A stretch of 17,621 nt of DNA, from assembly GCA_038320885.1 (NCBI GenBank), contig JBBQER010000084.1, forward strand, positions 1 to 17,621, written 5' to 3'. Positions 7,666 through 15,023 of the stretch are shown in pieces (the first letter of the stretch is position 1; each line of letters begins with the position of its first letter). Under the pieces are notes generated by a model. That model made no database searches, was not told where the DNA came from, and saw nothing but the letters and a program-made list of their open reading frames with translations. Source of the DNA: JBBQER01 sp038320885. GTDB lineage: Bacteria; Actinomycetota; Acidimicrobiia; IMCC26256; PALSA-610. A program made the translations under genes and the position numbers.

Positions 7666-8279
7666 TCGGCTCGTATCCGCCGCCCGCCCACGGCGAGTCG
7701 CACCGAACGGTCGCGACCGTGCACCGTCTCGGCGCGCAGGGCGATCACGTGGACGTGTTGTCTCGACGCGGCTCCGCCGCGCAAATGCGGGGGGAGATCG
7801 CGGGCCCGGTCGGCGCGTTCCGAACGTGGTGGCGCGGTCGCGGGTACGACGCCGTCGTCGTGCAGGTGGAGAGTGGCGGACCACTGCGCGTCTCGCACGG
7901 ACGCCGGGCCCGGGTCGATCGCGCCGTCGACTGCCTCGCCTGGGGGCTCGCGCTGCGGTTGTTGCGCGACGTCACCCTGGTGGTTCCCGACACCGACGTC
8001 GTCCCCCGCTCGATCGGCGGTCGTACCGGTCGCTTTCTCTGGACCGCGGCCGACCGGCTCCTGGTTGCGAGTGAGCACGGCCGGCGGCGCCTGGTCGACG
8101 AGGGCGGCGCCGAGGAAGCACGCGTCGAAATGCCCGCCGCGGCGCCCGGCGTCGATCGCACCGGCGCCGACGGATGGGACGGGCTCACCGACGTGGCCGA
8201 CATCACGGAACGGATCAAGACCCGCGCCGCCGAAGACCGCCGCGCCGCCCGCCGCGGCACCCTCGACGCCGGCGTGTAG
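7650..8279 (+). CDS. Half-length GT-B protein (N-terminal Rossmann domain only)
   Basis: This protein of 209 residues starts MRVLVVGSYPPPAHGES, the signature first strand and glycine loop of a GT4-type N-terminal domain. It continues through a Rossmann-like half with VDVLSRRGSAA and DRLLVASEHGRRRL, then ends in a charged tail without a donor-binding domain, GR...K motif or EX7E. It is therefore unlikely to be an active transferase alone; it might pair with another protein, bind a glycan, or be a shrunken relic, though the frame is open and clean. GTG 7650 has GGGAG at 7640-7644 five bases upstream and overlaps the previous gene by 16 nt. It is last in the rightward operon and converges on the PIG-V-like gene with 16 nt between stops. 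Confidence 0.78.
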   Translation: MRVLVVGSYPPPAHGESHRTVATVHRLGAQGDHVDVLSRRGSAAQMRGEIAGPVGAFRTWWRGRGYDAVVVQVESGGPLRVSHGRRARVDRAVDCLAWGLALRLLRDVTLVVPDTDVVPRSIGGRTGRFLWTAADRLLVASEHGRRRLVDEGGAEEARVEMPAAAPGVDRTGADGWDGLTDVADITERIKTRAAEDRRAARRGTLDAGV

Positions 8280-8295
8280 CGCAGGCGTCAGCGGG

Positions 8296-9396
8296 TCAGG
8301 GTGTTGTCGTGCGCGTGAGCTCCACGACGAGCATCAGCAGCACGAGCCCGGCACCCGAGCACGCGATCAGGACCGTCGTGGTCGTCGTCCGGAGCCGGGC
8401 CGCGGGCGCGAGGAAGATGGGGAACGCATCGAGACAGAACCGGGGAATGCTGCCGCCGAACCCCGAACCGACCGCCAGCAGGATCACGGCGCCGGCATAG
8501 ATCGTGAGCGTCGCCGGAAGTCGGATCCTGATCATCCATACGACGAGCGCGGCGCCGATGATCCCGGCGACGAGAGAGATCACGAGGTCGATGCGAGCCG
8601 TCGGCTGGTGCAACGCGGTGAACGTGTGCGACCAGAACGTCTGGCCGAAGTCGAAGCCGTTGTGCCACCCTCGCCGTTGAGCGGTGTACCACGCGACGGG
8701 ATTGCCGAGCTCGACCCACGTGTACACCTGAAAGGCAACCAAGCCGACCACTGGTCCGAGCGCGCCGAGCCACGGCAGCCAGCTGCGCCGTTGCCGCCAC
8801 GCCTCGTGCGCGGCCCACGCGCCGCTGAACGCGAGGAGCACCCCGCTGGGACGCGCCAGCCCGGCGCCGACGCCGAACGCGGACGCGGCCCACCAGCGCC
8901 GGCGGTTCAGCATCAGCAGAAACCCACCTGCCAACAGCACGAGCAGACCGTCGCCGTAGACCATGCTCAAGACGAAGCTGGCCGGCCAGAAAGCCATGAG
9001 GGCCACACCGATCGTCGCTCGATCCTGTCCGACGAACTCCCTGAACAGGACCCAGATCACGCAGAACGCCGCGAGCGCGGCCAGATTGGCCACTGCGATA
9101 CCGCTGGTACGCAACGACAAGCGCGTGACCTCGTGCACTCCGCGCGTCAGGAGTGGCATCAGGGGAAAGAATGCGGCGGTCCCGTTGAAGCCCTGGCCCG
9201 CGGTTTCCAGCTGCGGATAACCCGACCGGGCGATCGTCAGGTAGTGCGTGGCGTCCCAATCGCTGAAGAACGACATGCGCCGGTAGGTGGGCCTGAGAAC
9301 CGGCGCGACGTACAGAACCAGGAGCACCACCACTCGCGACGCAACGAAGCACGCGGCCGGGGGCCAGAAAGCCGAGATCCGGCGCAGCGACTTCAA
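8296..9396 (-). CDS. PIG-V-like polytopic membrane mannosyltransferase
   Basis: This GT-C-fold membrane protein of 366 residues has about eight to nine hydrophobic helices. Family marks are WDATHYLTIARSGY (47-60, with the acidic lumenal/periplasmic loop residue), FFPLMPLL (76-83), GLARPSG (179-185) and SIPRF (316-320). PIG-V-type enzymes take mannose from polyprenyl-phosphate-mannose and transfer it on the outer face of the membrane; here donor identity is inferred from the family. The start is TTG 9396, in a TTGA overlap with the upstream stop; no ATG or GTG nearby keeps the first transmembrane helix. It is the last gene of the leftward export operon. The family 2 gene at 253-1236 could make its lipid-linked donor. 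Confidence 0.82.
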   Translation of the reverse strand: MKSLRRISAFWPPAACFVASRVVVLLVLYVAPVLRPTYRRMSFFSDWDATHYLTIARSGYPQLETAGQGFNGTAAFFPLMPLLTRGVHEVTRLSLRTSGIAVANLAALAAFCVIWVLFREFVGQDRATIGVALMAFWPASFVLSMVYGDGLLVLLAGGFLLMLNRRRWWAASAFGVGAGLARPSGVLLAFSGAWAAHEAWRQRRSWLPWLGALGPVVGLVAFQVYTWVELGNPVAWYTAQRRGWHNGFDFGQTFWSHTFTALHQPTARIDLVISLVAGIIGAALVVWMIRIRLPATLTIYAGAVILLAVGSGFGGSIPRFCLDAFPIFLAPAARLRTTTTTVLIACSGAGLVLLMLVVELTRTTTP

Positions 9397-11783
9397 CGGA
9401 GACGAACCGCGGAGAGACCGGCGTGCGTCGCCGGTTCGATCACGTCTTCGAAGAGCCGCGCAGCGACGACCGCATGACTGTGACCGGCGGCGTACGCGCG
9501 GCCCGCGTCGGCCAATCTCTGACGCCGGAGCGGGTCGCCGAGCAGGTCGACGATGACGGTTGCGAGCGCGGCCGGAGTCGCCGCCGGCCCGACCGACACC
9601 ACGCCGTCGCCGGGCAGGTCGCGGCCGGCGCCGATCCCCGAGACGACGGGCACCGCGCCCGACGCGAGGCAGTCGGCCACGGTTCCCGAGCATTCGCCGT
9701 TCGCCGATCGCCGCAACTGGACCGCCACTGCCGCGCGGTCGAGCCATTGGTCATACTCGGCGTCGGTGACCGCTCCGGCCACGACCACGCGCTCCGACAC
9801 GCCGAGCGCATCGGCGAGCTCGCTCAGAAGCCTGCGCTCGGCATCGGCGCACGGACCGACGAACACGAGCGAGGCGTCGGGACACAGGGCCAGCACCGCC
9901 GGCAGCGCGGCGATCGGCAACGAGTTCTGCTTGATGTCGTTCACGATTCCGAAGCTCGCGATGATCGGTCCGCGTTCCGCGGCCGGCGTCGGATGATCGA
10001 CCACGTCTCTTCCACCGAAGGGCAAGACCACAACGCGGTCGGCATACTCCGGGTCGATGTCGAGACCGACGCGATCGGCGGCGAAGCGCGACATCACGAC
10101 GAACCGATCGGCAAGCGCCACGACCTCCGCGGCCATGAGCACGCCGAACCGCTCGGATTCGTCGGCCGTCAGCCGGCCGGACGAGCCCGTGTGGTCCGGT
10201 AACCCGTCGTACATGGCGTGGAGGCACGCGGCGAAACCGCCCGGAACCGCGCCGGGCTCGTCCGCGCTCAACGCGTAGAGGTCGGTGAGCCGAACCTCGT
10301 GCGCGAGCGCGACGCCCGAGCGGCGTCGCAGCTGCGCGAGCGCGCCGGCGTGGAATTCGCTGTTGCCGAGGCAATAGACGACGCAGTCGTACCCGCCGCG
10401 CGCTCGCTCCTGGTCGACCAGGAACCGCACCGGAAGCACGTCGACGCCATCAGGGGCGCGCGGTGGACCCGGGTCGGACGGGACGTGACGGCAACCGTCG
10501 ACGAACGCGTGCACGTCGCAGTGCTCGCGCAGCGCCGTGAGCATGCGATAGCTGAAGTCGGCGACGCCGCTCGGGGCAGGCGGAAGCGGCGTCACGACCG
10601 CGACCAGCGGGCGACGCCGCGCCGGCGGGCACGGCCGGGCGAGCGCGCGCTCGTACGCGTCGGCGACACGAGCGGCCACGGCGTTCCAGTCCGGCAACGG
10701 AACACTCGCCTGGTCGTCGAGCAAGGCGCGCGTCGCTTCGTCGGTGAGCGCCTTCTCGATCGCGTTCGCGATCGCGTCGTCGCGCACGGGATCGAACCGG
10801 GCACCGGGAACGAGGAGCTCAGCGACCGACGACGTACCCGAACCGATCGTGCGCGCACCGCACGCGCGCGCCTCAGCGACGGGCAACCCGTACCCCTCGT
10901 ACAGCGACGGGTACACGAACAGGTCGGTCGACTGGTAGAGCAGTCGCAATACCGCGTCGGGCACGAAGCCCGGCAGCAGGAGCCGGGTCTCGATGCCCGC
11001 ATCGCGTGCGAGGTGCACGAGATGGTTGCGCGTCGGCTCGTCCATGCTGCACACCATCACCAGCTGCCATCCATCGCGCACCGCGCCCGGCAACCGACCC
11101 CACGCGCGGAAGAGGCCGTGGAAGTTCTTCCGGTCGTCCATGCCGCCGGTGTAGAGGACGAACCGCTCCTCGAGACCGGGAACCGCCGCGCGCGCGGCGA
11201 GCAGCGCCTCGGGCCGTGACACCGGCGGCGCGTACGAATCACTGGCCGCGGCGCCGACGACTACCACGCGCTCCTCCGGCAGATGCAGGAGGTCGACTGC
11301 GTCGCGCGCGGTTGTCTCCGAGATCGCGAGCACGAGGTCGGCGGCGCGCACGAGCTCGAGTCGCGACCGGTAACGGCGACGCAAGCCGGGATCAGCGAGG
11401 TAGCGATCGGCGAAGATCTCGGGGATCAGATCGTAGAGCGTCACCACCAACCGCATACCGCGAGACACCGCGCGCGCCGGCCACAACCGGCTTATCGGGA
11501 CTTCGAGCTCGAAGGGCGAGCAAATGTGCAGGAGACGGGCCCCGTCGACGTCGACGCGATCGCTGTGGACGAGGCGACCACTGGCGACGAGCGCCTCGAC
11601 CGAACCGGGCGGCGCGAGATCGGGGTTGAGCAGGAAGCTGTGGATGAGCGACGGATCGCGCCGCCAGAGCGCGTCGGCCAGCTCGGCGGTGTAGCGCGCG
11701 ACGCCCCGATCGCGGTGGCTCGAACTCTGGGTCGCCTGGACGTCGACGAGGACGGGCCTCGGAGCGACCGGAGGAGTCGTCAC
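9393..11783 (-). CDS. Tandem GT-B glycosyltransferase (two fused GT4-like modules)
   Basis: This 796-residue protein is two glycosyltransferases in one chain. Module 1 (about 1-380) starts VLVDVQATQ and has TLYDLIPE (115-122), YTGGMDDRKNFHGL (211-224) and a canonical EX7E in SLYEGYGLPVAEA (E296, E304). Module 2 (about 391-796) starts VAVVTPLPPAPSGVADFS, has FGIVNDIKQN (611-620), and carries NGECSGTVADCL (695-706), where the first Glu is present but the second is not in the usual place. Multi-module enzymes such as WbdA polymerise O8/O9a mannan, so this is a candidate polymerase for the repeat unit; that is analogy. GTG 11783 lies in a GTGA overlap with the small coiled-coil gene. The 3' end overlaps the PIG-V-like gene. 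Confidence 0.9.
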   Translation of the reverse strand: MTTPPVAPRPVLVDVQATQSSSHRDRGVARYTAELADALWRRDPSLIHSFLLNPDLAPPGSVEALVASGRLVHSDRVDVDGARLLHICSPFELEVPISRLWPARAVSRGMRLVVTLYDLIPEIFADRYLADPGLRRRYRSRLELVRAADLVLAISETTARDAVDLLHLPEERVVVVGAAASDSYAPPVSRPEALLAARAAVPGLEERFVLYTGGMDDRKNFHGLFRAWGRLPGAVRDGWQLVMVCSMDEPTRNHLVHLARDAGIETRLLLPGFVPDAVLRLLYQSTDLFVYPSLYEGYGLPVAEARACGARTIGSGTSSVAELLVPGARFDPVRDDAIANAIEKALTDEATRALLDDQASVPLPDWNAVAARVADAYERALARPCPPARRRPLVAVVTPLPPAPSGVADFSYRMLTALREHCDVHAFVDGCRHVPSDPGPPRAPDGVDVLPVRFLVDQERARGGYDCVVYCLGNSEFHAGALAQLRRRSGVALAHEVRLTDLYALSADEPGAVPGGFAACLHAMYDGLPDHTGSSGRLTADESERFGVLMAAEVVALADRFVVMSRFAADRVGLDIDPEYADRVVVLPFGGRDVVDHPTPAAERGPIIASFGIVNDIKQNSLPIAALPAVLALCPDASLVFVGPCADAERRLLSELADALGVSERVVVAGAVTDAEYDQWLDRAAVAVQLRRSANGECSGTVADCLASGAVPVVSGIGAGRDLPGDGVVSVGPAATPAALATVIVDLLGDPLRRQRLADAGRAYAAGHSHAVVAARLFEDVIEPATHAGLSAVRLR

Positions 11784-12013
11784 TGACGCGAGCGCAGCTC
11801 GACCAGCTCGTCCTGCATGCGTTCCACGAGCGCCGTGAGCGCGGCCAAGCGCTGCCCGAGAACGGCGACCGCCTCGGCTTCGGCGTCGAAGCGATCCGTC
11901 AGCTGGCGCGTGAGCTCGTCGAGTGCGCGCACGACGTGCTCCTGACGCACGTAGTGCGAGCTCAACGCGTCGTCGAGCGTGCGGACCGCCTTGGAACGGA
12001 GTGGCCTCGCCAT
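11780..12013 (-). CDS. Small coiled-coil protein between Wzt-like ATPase and tandem glycosyltransferase
   Basis: This 77-residue protein is almost wholly predicted helix. A basic start (MARPLRSKAVRTL) is followed by heptad-type hydrophobic spacing from about residue 18 to the end (HVVRALDELTRQL, then LAALTALVERMQDELVEL). There is no membrane segment, signal peptide or catalytic motif, and I do not recognise a family. ATG 12013 lies two bases after the ATPase stop, and its TGA overlaps the next start (GTGA), so it is tightly embedded in the operon. The coding case rests on this packing and on regular heptads; the other frame on this strand continues only as the arginine-rich upstream shadow. 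A scaffolding or chain-length role is possible but unproven. Confidence 0.8.
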   Translation of the reverse strand: MARPLRSKAVRTLDDALSSHYVRQEHVVRALDELTRQLTDRFDAEAEAVAVLGQRLAALTALVERMQDELVELRSRQ

Positions 12014-12015
12014 GC

Positions 12016-13305
12016 TCAGGACCCGCTGCCCTCGACGCGGTGCGCATACGGCATGTCGAAACGAACCTGAACCGGAAGCGCAACCAACCCGGCGGTGCGG
12101 GCCGGGTTCATCACCTCGAACTGGTACTGCTGATCGCTCCAGTCGTACACCGTGCCTTCGTCGGTCGACTGGATGGCAAGGGTCACGAGATAGGTCCCGT
12201 CGAGCAGCGGGATGTGCTCGAAGTCGAACGTGACCTGCCCGTCGCCGTCGGCCACCGGCACCGCGACGTCGGCGATCTTGGTATTGGTTCCGAAGATGCT
12301 GTTGCCCTCTTGGTCGTGGATCGCGATCCCGAAGAGCAGATCGTCGGTCGGCTCGCTCGCGCGGTAGCCGACGCGGATCGTCATGGCTTCGTTCGGGAGC
12401 AACCATGTGTGCCCGTCGAGTGTGCCCGGGTGCTCGATCGTCACATTCGTGATCTTCACCTTGTGCGTCGCCGACGCGGCCATCTTCCGGCCGTGCGTGG
12501 TGTGCGGGGCGCCGCTGCCGGCTGCTTCCGCCGCGGCCTCGACCGCCTCGATCGTCGGATCGGCCAGACCCGACCGTTGCAACGTCTCGCGGAACGTGCG
12601 CACGGCTTCACCGGGCAACGTGTCGGCGATCATCTCGCCGTGGTCGAGCACGATGCCGCGGTCGCAGATCCGCCGGATGAGATCGGGCGCGTGCGTGACG
12701 AACAAGATCGTGCGCCCTTCGCGCTGGAATCGCTTCACCCGTTCGAGACACTTGCGCTGGAACGCCTCGTCACCGACCGAGAGCACCTCGTCGACGAGGA
12801 GGATGTCGGGATCGACGTTGACTGCGACCGCGAACCCGAGCCGGATGTACATACCCGACGAGTAGTGGCGCACCTGCATGTCGATGAACTTCTCGAGCTC
12901 GGCGAACGCGACGATCTCGTCGAACACCGAGTTGATGTCTCGCTTCGAGAGACCAAGGATCGAGGCGTTCATGAAGATGTTCTCGCGACCTGTGAGCTCG
13001 GGATGGAAGCCCGCGCCGAGCTCGAGCAAGGCCGCGAGCCGGCCCCGCGTGACGATCTCACCCTGATTGGGCTGGAGGATCCCGGCGACGCATTTGAGCA
13101 GCGTCGACTTGCCCGACCCGTTGTGACCGAGGATCCCGACCGTCGAACCCTCTTCGACCTCGACGTCGATGTCGTCGAGCGCGATGAAGTCCTCGAACGG
13201 GATGCGCCCGAAGTGGATCATCCGCTCCTTCAACGACGAATAGTGCTCGTGGTACAGGCGGAAGTGCTTCGAGACATGCCGTATCTCGATGGCCGCGGGA
13301 GACAC
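12016..13305 (-). CDS. wzt: Wzt-like ABC transporter ATPase with C-terminal carbohydrate-binding domain
   Basis: This 429-residue ATP-binding subunit powers export of an undecaprenyl-type lipid-linked polysaccharide with the permease next to it. The nucleotide-binding domain (about 1-245) has Walker A GHNGSGKST (60-68), the family block ELGAGFHPELTGREN (95-109), a YSSGM signature (148-152), Walker B ILLVDE (168-173) and the switch His in VTHAPD (H205). After a low-complexity linker (about 250-280) comes a beta-rich Wzt_C-type domain (about 281-425), which in E. coli O8/O9a Wzt binds the capped end of the glycan. Short TagH-type ATPases lack it, so its presence argues for substrate reading. 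GTG 13305 is supported by GAGGAG nine bases upstream. The permease ends 3 nt before this start. Confidence 0.94.
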   Translation of the reverse strand: MSPAAIEIRHVSKHFRLYHEHYSSLKERMIHFGRIPFEDFIALDDIDVEVEEGSTVGILGHNGSGKSTLLKCVAGILQPNQGEIVTRGRLAALLELGAGFHPELTGRENIFMNASILGLSKRDINSVFDEIVAFAELEKFIDMQVRHYSSGMYIRLGFAVAVNVDPDILLVDEVLSVGDEAFQRKCLERVKRFQREGRTILFVTHAPDLIRRICDRGIVLDHGEMIADTLPGEAVRTFRETLQRSGLADPTIEAVEAAAEAAGSGAPHTTHGRKMAASATHKVKITNVTIEHPGTLDGHTWLLPNEAMTIRVGYRASEPTDDLLFGIAIHDQEGNSIFGTNTKIADVAVPVADGDGQVTFDFEHIPLLDGTYLVTLAIQSTDEGTVYDWSDQQYQFEVMNPARTAGLVALPVQVRFDMPYAHRVEGSGS

Positions 13306-13308
13306 GTC

Positions 13309-14226
13309 CTACAGCTCCTCGGCGAAGTTCGCCTCGCTGCGACCGAACACCGCGATGGCGACGGCGAGCATGACCGCACCGAACACGAACGAGTATCCGA
13401 GGTACGCGAGGTAGCCGGTCATGGGCCAGTGCGGCAGGATCTCGCGCCCGACGGCTCCGACCGGCACCCGCGTGTTGTCGAGCTTGGCGTAGATCGTGCG
13501 CTGGAAGATCAGCACGATCGGAGTCACGGGGTTGAGCATGTACGCCTTCGCGAACCAACCCGACCGGCGGCCGATCGTCATGTACCCGTAGACGATCGGC
13601 GTCACCCAGAACCACGCGAGCAATGCGAGCTCGACGAAATGTTGCGTGTCGCGCAGGTAGACGTTGGTCGCGCTCAAGAGGATGCCGAGCGCGCCGGTGA
13701 GCAACAGCAATGCCACGAGCGCGAGCGGGAGGAGGGCCAGGTACTCCCACGCGACCGGTCGCAACAAGATCGCGATCACCGCGAACAGCACCATGCTCTG
13801 CAGGAAGAAGTGCACCAGCATGCTGCCGACGGCCGCGAGCGGGAGGATCTCGCGCGGAAAGGAGACCTTCTTCACGAGGCCGGCGTTGGCGACGACCGAT
13901 GAGGTCGCGGCGCCGAGTGCGGTCGAGAACAGGTTCCACACGAGAAGGCCCGACAGCAGGAAGATCGGGAACTCGGGAACGCCCGAGCCCAGGATCTTCA
14001 CGAACGCGACGTAGAAGACCACGAGGTAGAGCAACGGGTTCAGCAACGACCAGGCGAAACCCAGGATGCTGTTCTTGTACTTGATCTTGAGCTCTTTGCG
14101 CGTCATCCCGACGAGCAGCTCGCGGTAGGCGACGATCCGCCGGAAGCGCTCGATCACGGAGGTGCGGGACCGCACGACGCGTGCGTCGCGCACGGCCCGC
14201 TCGGCGCGTGCAGCGGCATCTGGCAT
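13309..14226 (-). CDS. wzm: Wzm-like ABC-2 polysaccharide export permease
   Basis: This membrane subunit of 305 residues forms the channel for glycan export with the ATPase downstream. An amphipathic basic N-terminus leads to the family block KELKIKYKNSILGFAWSLLNP (45-65; quoted in part elsewhere as the ABC-2 entry motif), followed by about six hydrophobic helices near 55-78, 88-108, 130-153, 160-185, 198-215 and 271-293, and the loop YLRDTQHFVE typical of Wzm/TagG. I chose ATG 14226: a TAACTT box seven bases upstream fits a leaderless transcript. ATG 14256 is in frame and would overlap the preceding gene by 20 nt. Spacing to the ATPase is 3 nt, so the two are made together. Length and topology are normal for the family. 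Confidence 0.93.
   Translation of the reverse strand: MPDAAARAERAVRDARVVRSRTSVIERFRRIVAYRELLVGMTRKELKIKYKNSILGFAWSLLNPLLYLVVFYVAFVKILGSGVPEFPIFLLSGLLVWNLFSTALGAATSSVVANAGLVKKVSFPREILPLAAVGSMLVHFFLQSMVLFAVIAILLRPVAWEYLALLPLALVALLLLTGALGILLSATNVYLRDTQHFVELALLAWFWVTPIVYGYMTIGRRSGWFAKAYMLNPVTPIVLIFQRTIYAKLDNTRVPVGAVGREILPHWPMTGYLAYLGYSFVFGAVMLAVAIAVFGRSEANFAEEL
13315..13320 (-). promoter_or_regulatory. Ribosome-binding site fixing the Wzt-like start
   Basis: GAGGAG on the minus strand, inside the end of the permease gene, lies nine bases before GTG 13305. It decides for this GTG as the start. It is one of the few strong Shine-Dalgarno sequences in the window. Confidence 0.65.
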
Positions 14227-14233
14227 AAGGGGC

Positions 14234-14239
14234 AAGTTA
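14234..14239 (-). promoter_or_regulatory. Putative leaderless -10 element for the export operon (TAACTT)
   Basis: TAACTT on the minus strand lies seven bases before ATG 14226 and contains the TAA stop of the preceding hydrolase gene. The TANNNT match and spacing would put transcription start at or one base before the ATG. It would let the export operon be transcribed independently of the lipid-metabolism genes upstream. No -35 box is evident. Confidence 0.42.
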
Positions 14240-14971
14240 GCCGACAGGATCGCCATTCTCGGGTAGGGAGACCGGCGTCACGCGCAGTCGAGCGCGGACC
14301 GGTCGGTGGTCCGACGGCGTCTCTCCGAGCACCTCACCCGACACGACGGACACGTTGTCGCGCACGAGCACGTGGTCGATCTGGCTGTGGGGGTGCACCG
14401 CCGGAAACGTGCGTCCGCGCACCGCGCGCCGCCAACCCGGAAACACCGAGACCACACCCGGACCCCAGAGGTTGCAATCGCCCGCGACCACCGCGAGCCG
14501 ATCGGCAGCAGGAAGTTGCGGGCGCAGCGCGTTGAGATGGCGCACCGGCGCGAACGTCCACAGCCGCGACGAAACGTGCAAGCCGACGATGTCGACGGCC
14601 GCTCCGTTCACCTCGATCGTGCACGCCAGCGCGGAACGAGGGCTCGCGGGGTCGTTTCCGATGCTGCCGATCGGAATCGTCCACCGCGCGGTGATCGGGA
14701 GCCGGGAGCACAACGCGAGCTCCCACACGCCCTCACCGGGGTGGCCGTAATGAGGTTCGCGGACGCCGTGCTCGAAGGTCACGAACGGGAGGATCTCGAT
14801 CCGGTAACCGTCGTCCACCAGCTCGTCGAGGATGCCCTCACCGGTGAGCTCGCGCCACGCTTCGGCCACGACGACCACGTCGGCGTCGAACCCGCGCACG
14901 ATCTCCGCGACGTCGAAGCGCGGACCACTGCGCAGGCGACGACGCGCAACGCCCCAGTGGGCGTTGAACAT
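14237..14971 (-). CDS. Endonuclease/exonuclease/phosphatase-fold hydrolase
   Basis: This metal-dependent hydrolase has 244 residues from ATG 14971. All family landmarks are present: FN in the first strand (MFNAHWG), metal-binding Glu in VAEAWREL (E37), GLHVSSRLW with H132, AGDCNLWG (163-170, D165 and N167), IDHVLV (198-203) and the catalytic SDHRPV (220-225). The fold covers nucleases, phosphatases and sphingomyelinases, so the substrate is unknown; no signal peptide or membrane helix is visible. The start is doubtful: the conserved first strand seems to begin upstream of the only ATG (FTLAMFN), and only CTG codons are available there (15010, 14998). It follows the acyl-CoA dehydrogenase pair after 52 nt, which hold no terminator-like hairpin that I can see. 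Confidence 0.8.
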   Translation of the reverse strand: MFNAHWGVARRRLRSGPRFDVAEIVRGFDADVVVVAEAWRELTGEGILDELVDDGYRIEILPFVTFEHGVREPHYGHPGEGVWELALCSRLPITARWTIPIGSIGNDPASPRSALACTIEVNGAAVDIVGLHVSSRLWTFAPVRHLNALRPQLPAADRLAVVAGDCNLWGPGVVSVFPGWRRAVRGRTFPAVHPHSQIDHVLVRDNVSVVSGEVLGETPSDHRPVRARLRVTPVSLPENGDPVG

Positions 14972-15023
14972 CGCGAGCGTGAATTCCGATGCGCTCAGGT
15001 GATCGTTCAGATGGTCGGGTCGG

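Noticed and set aside
8280..8295. A transcription terminator between the convergent genes
   Set aside because: The 16 bases contain no stem-loop with a T tract on either strand.
7873..9477. A long plus-strand open frame across the PIG-V-like gene and its neighbours
   Set aside because: It is composed of Arg/Pro/Glu/Gln/His-rich low-complexity text and is antisense to a clear membrane protein; long stop-free antisense frames are expected at this GC content.
11923..13902. A 659-codon plus-strand open frame opposite the Wzt-like and Wzm-like genes
   Set aside because: The opposite strand carries intact Walker A, signature and Walker B motifs and six membrane helices. The plus-strand text is charged repeats typical of antisense frames.
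14227..14256. ATG 14256 as start of the Wzm-like permease
   Set aside because: It would overlap the preceding gene by 20 nt and has no better ribosome-binding site, while ATG 14226 has a TANNNT box at leaderless spacing.
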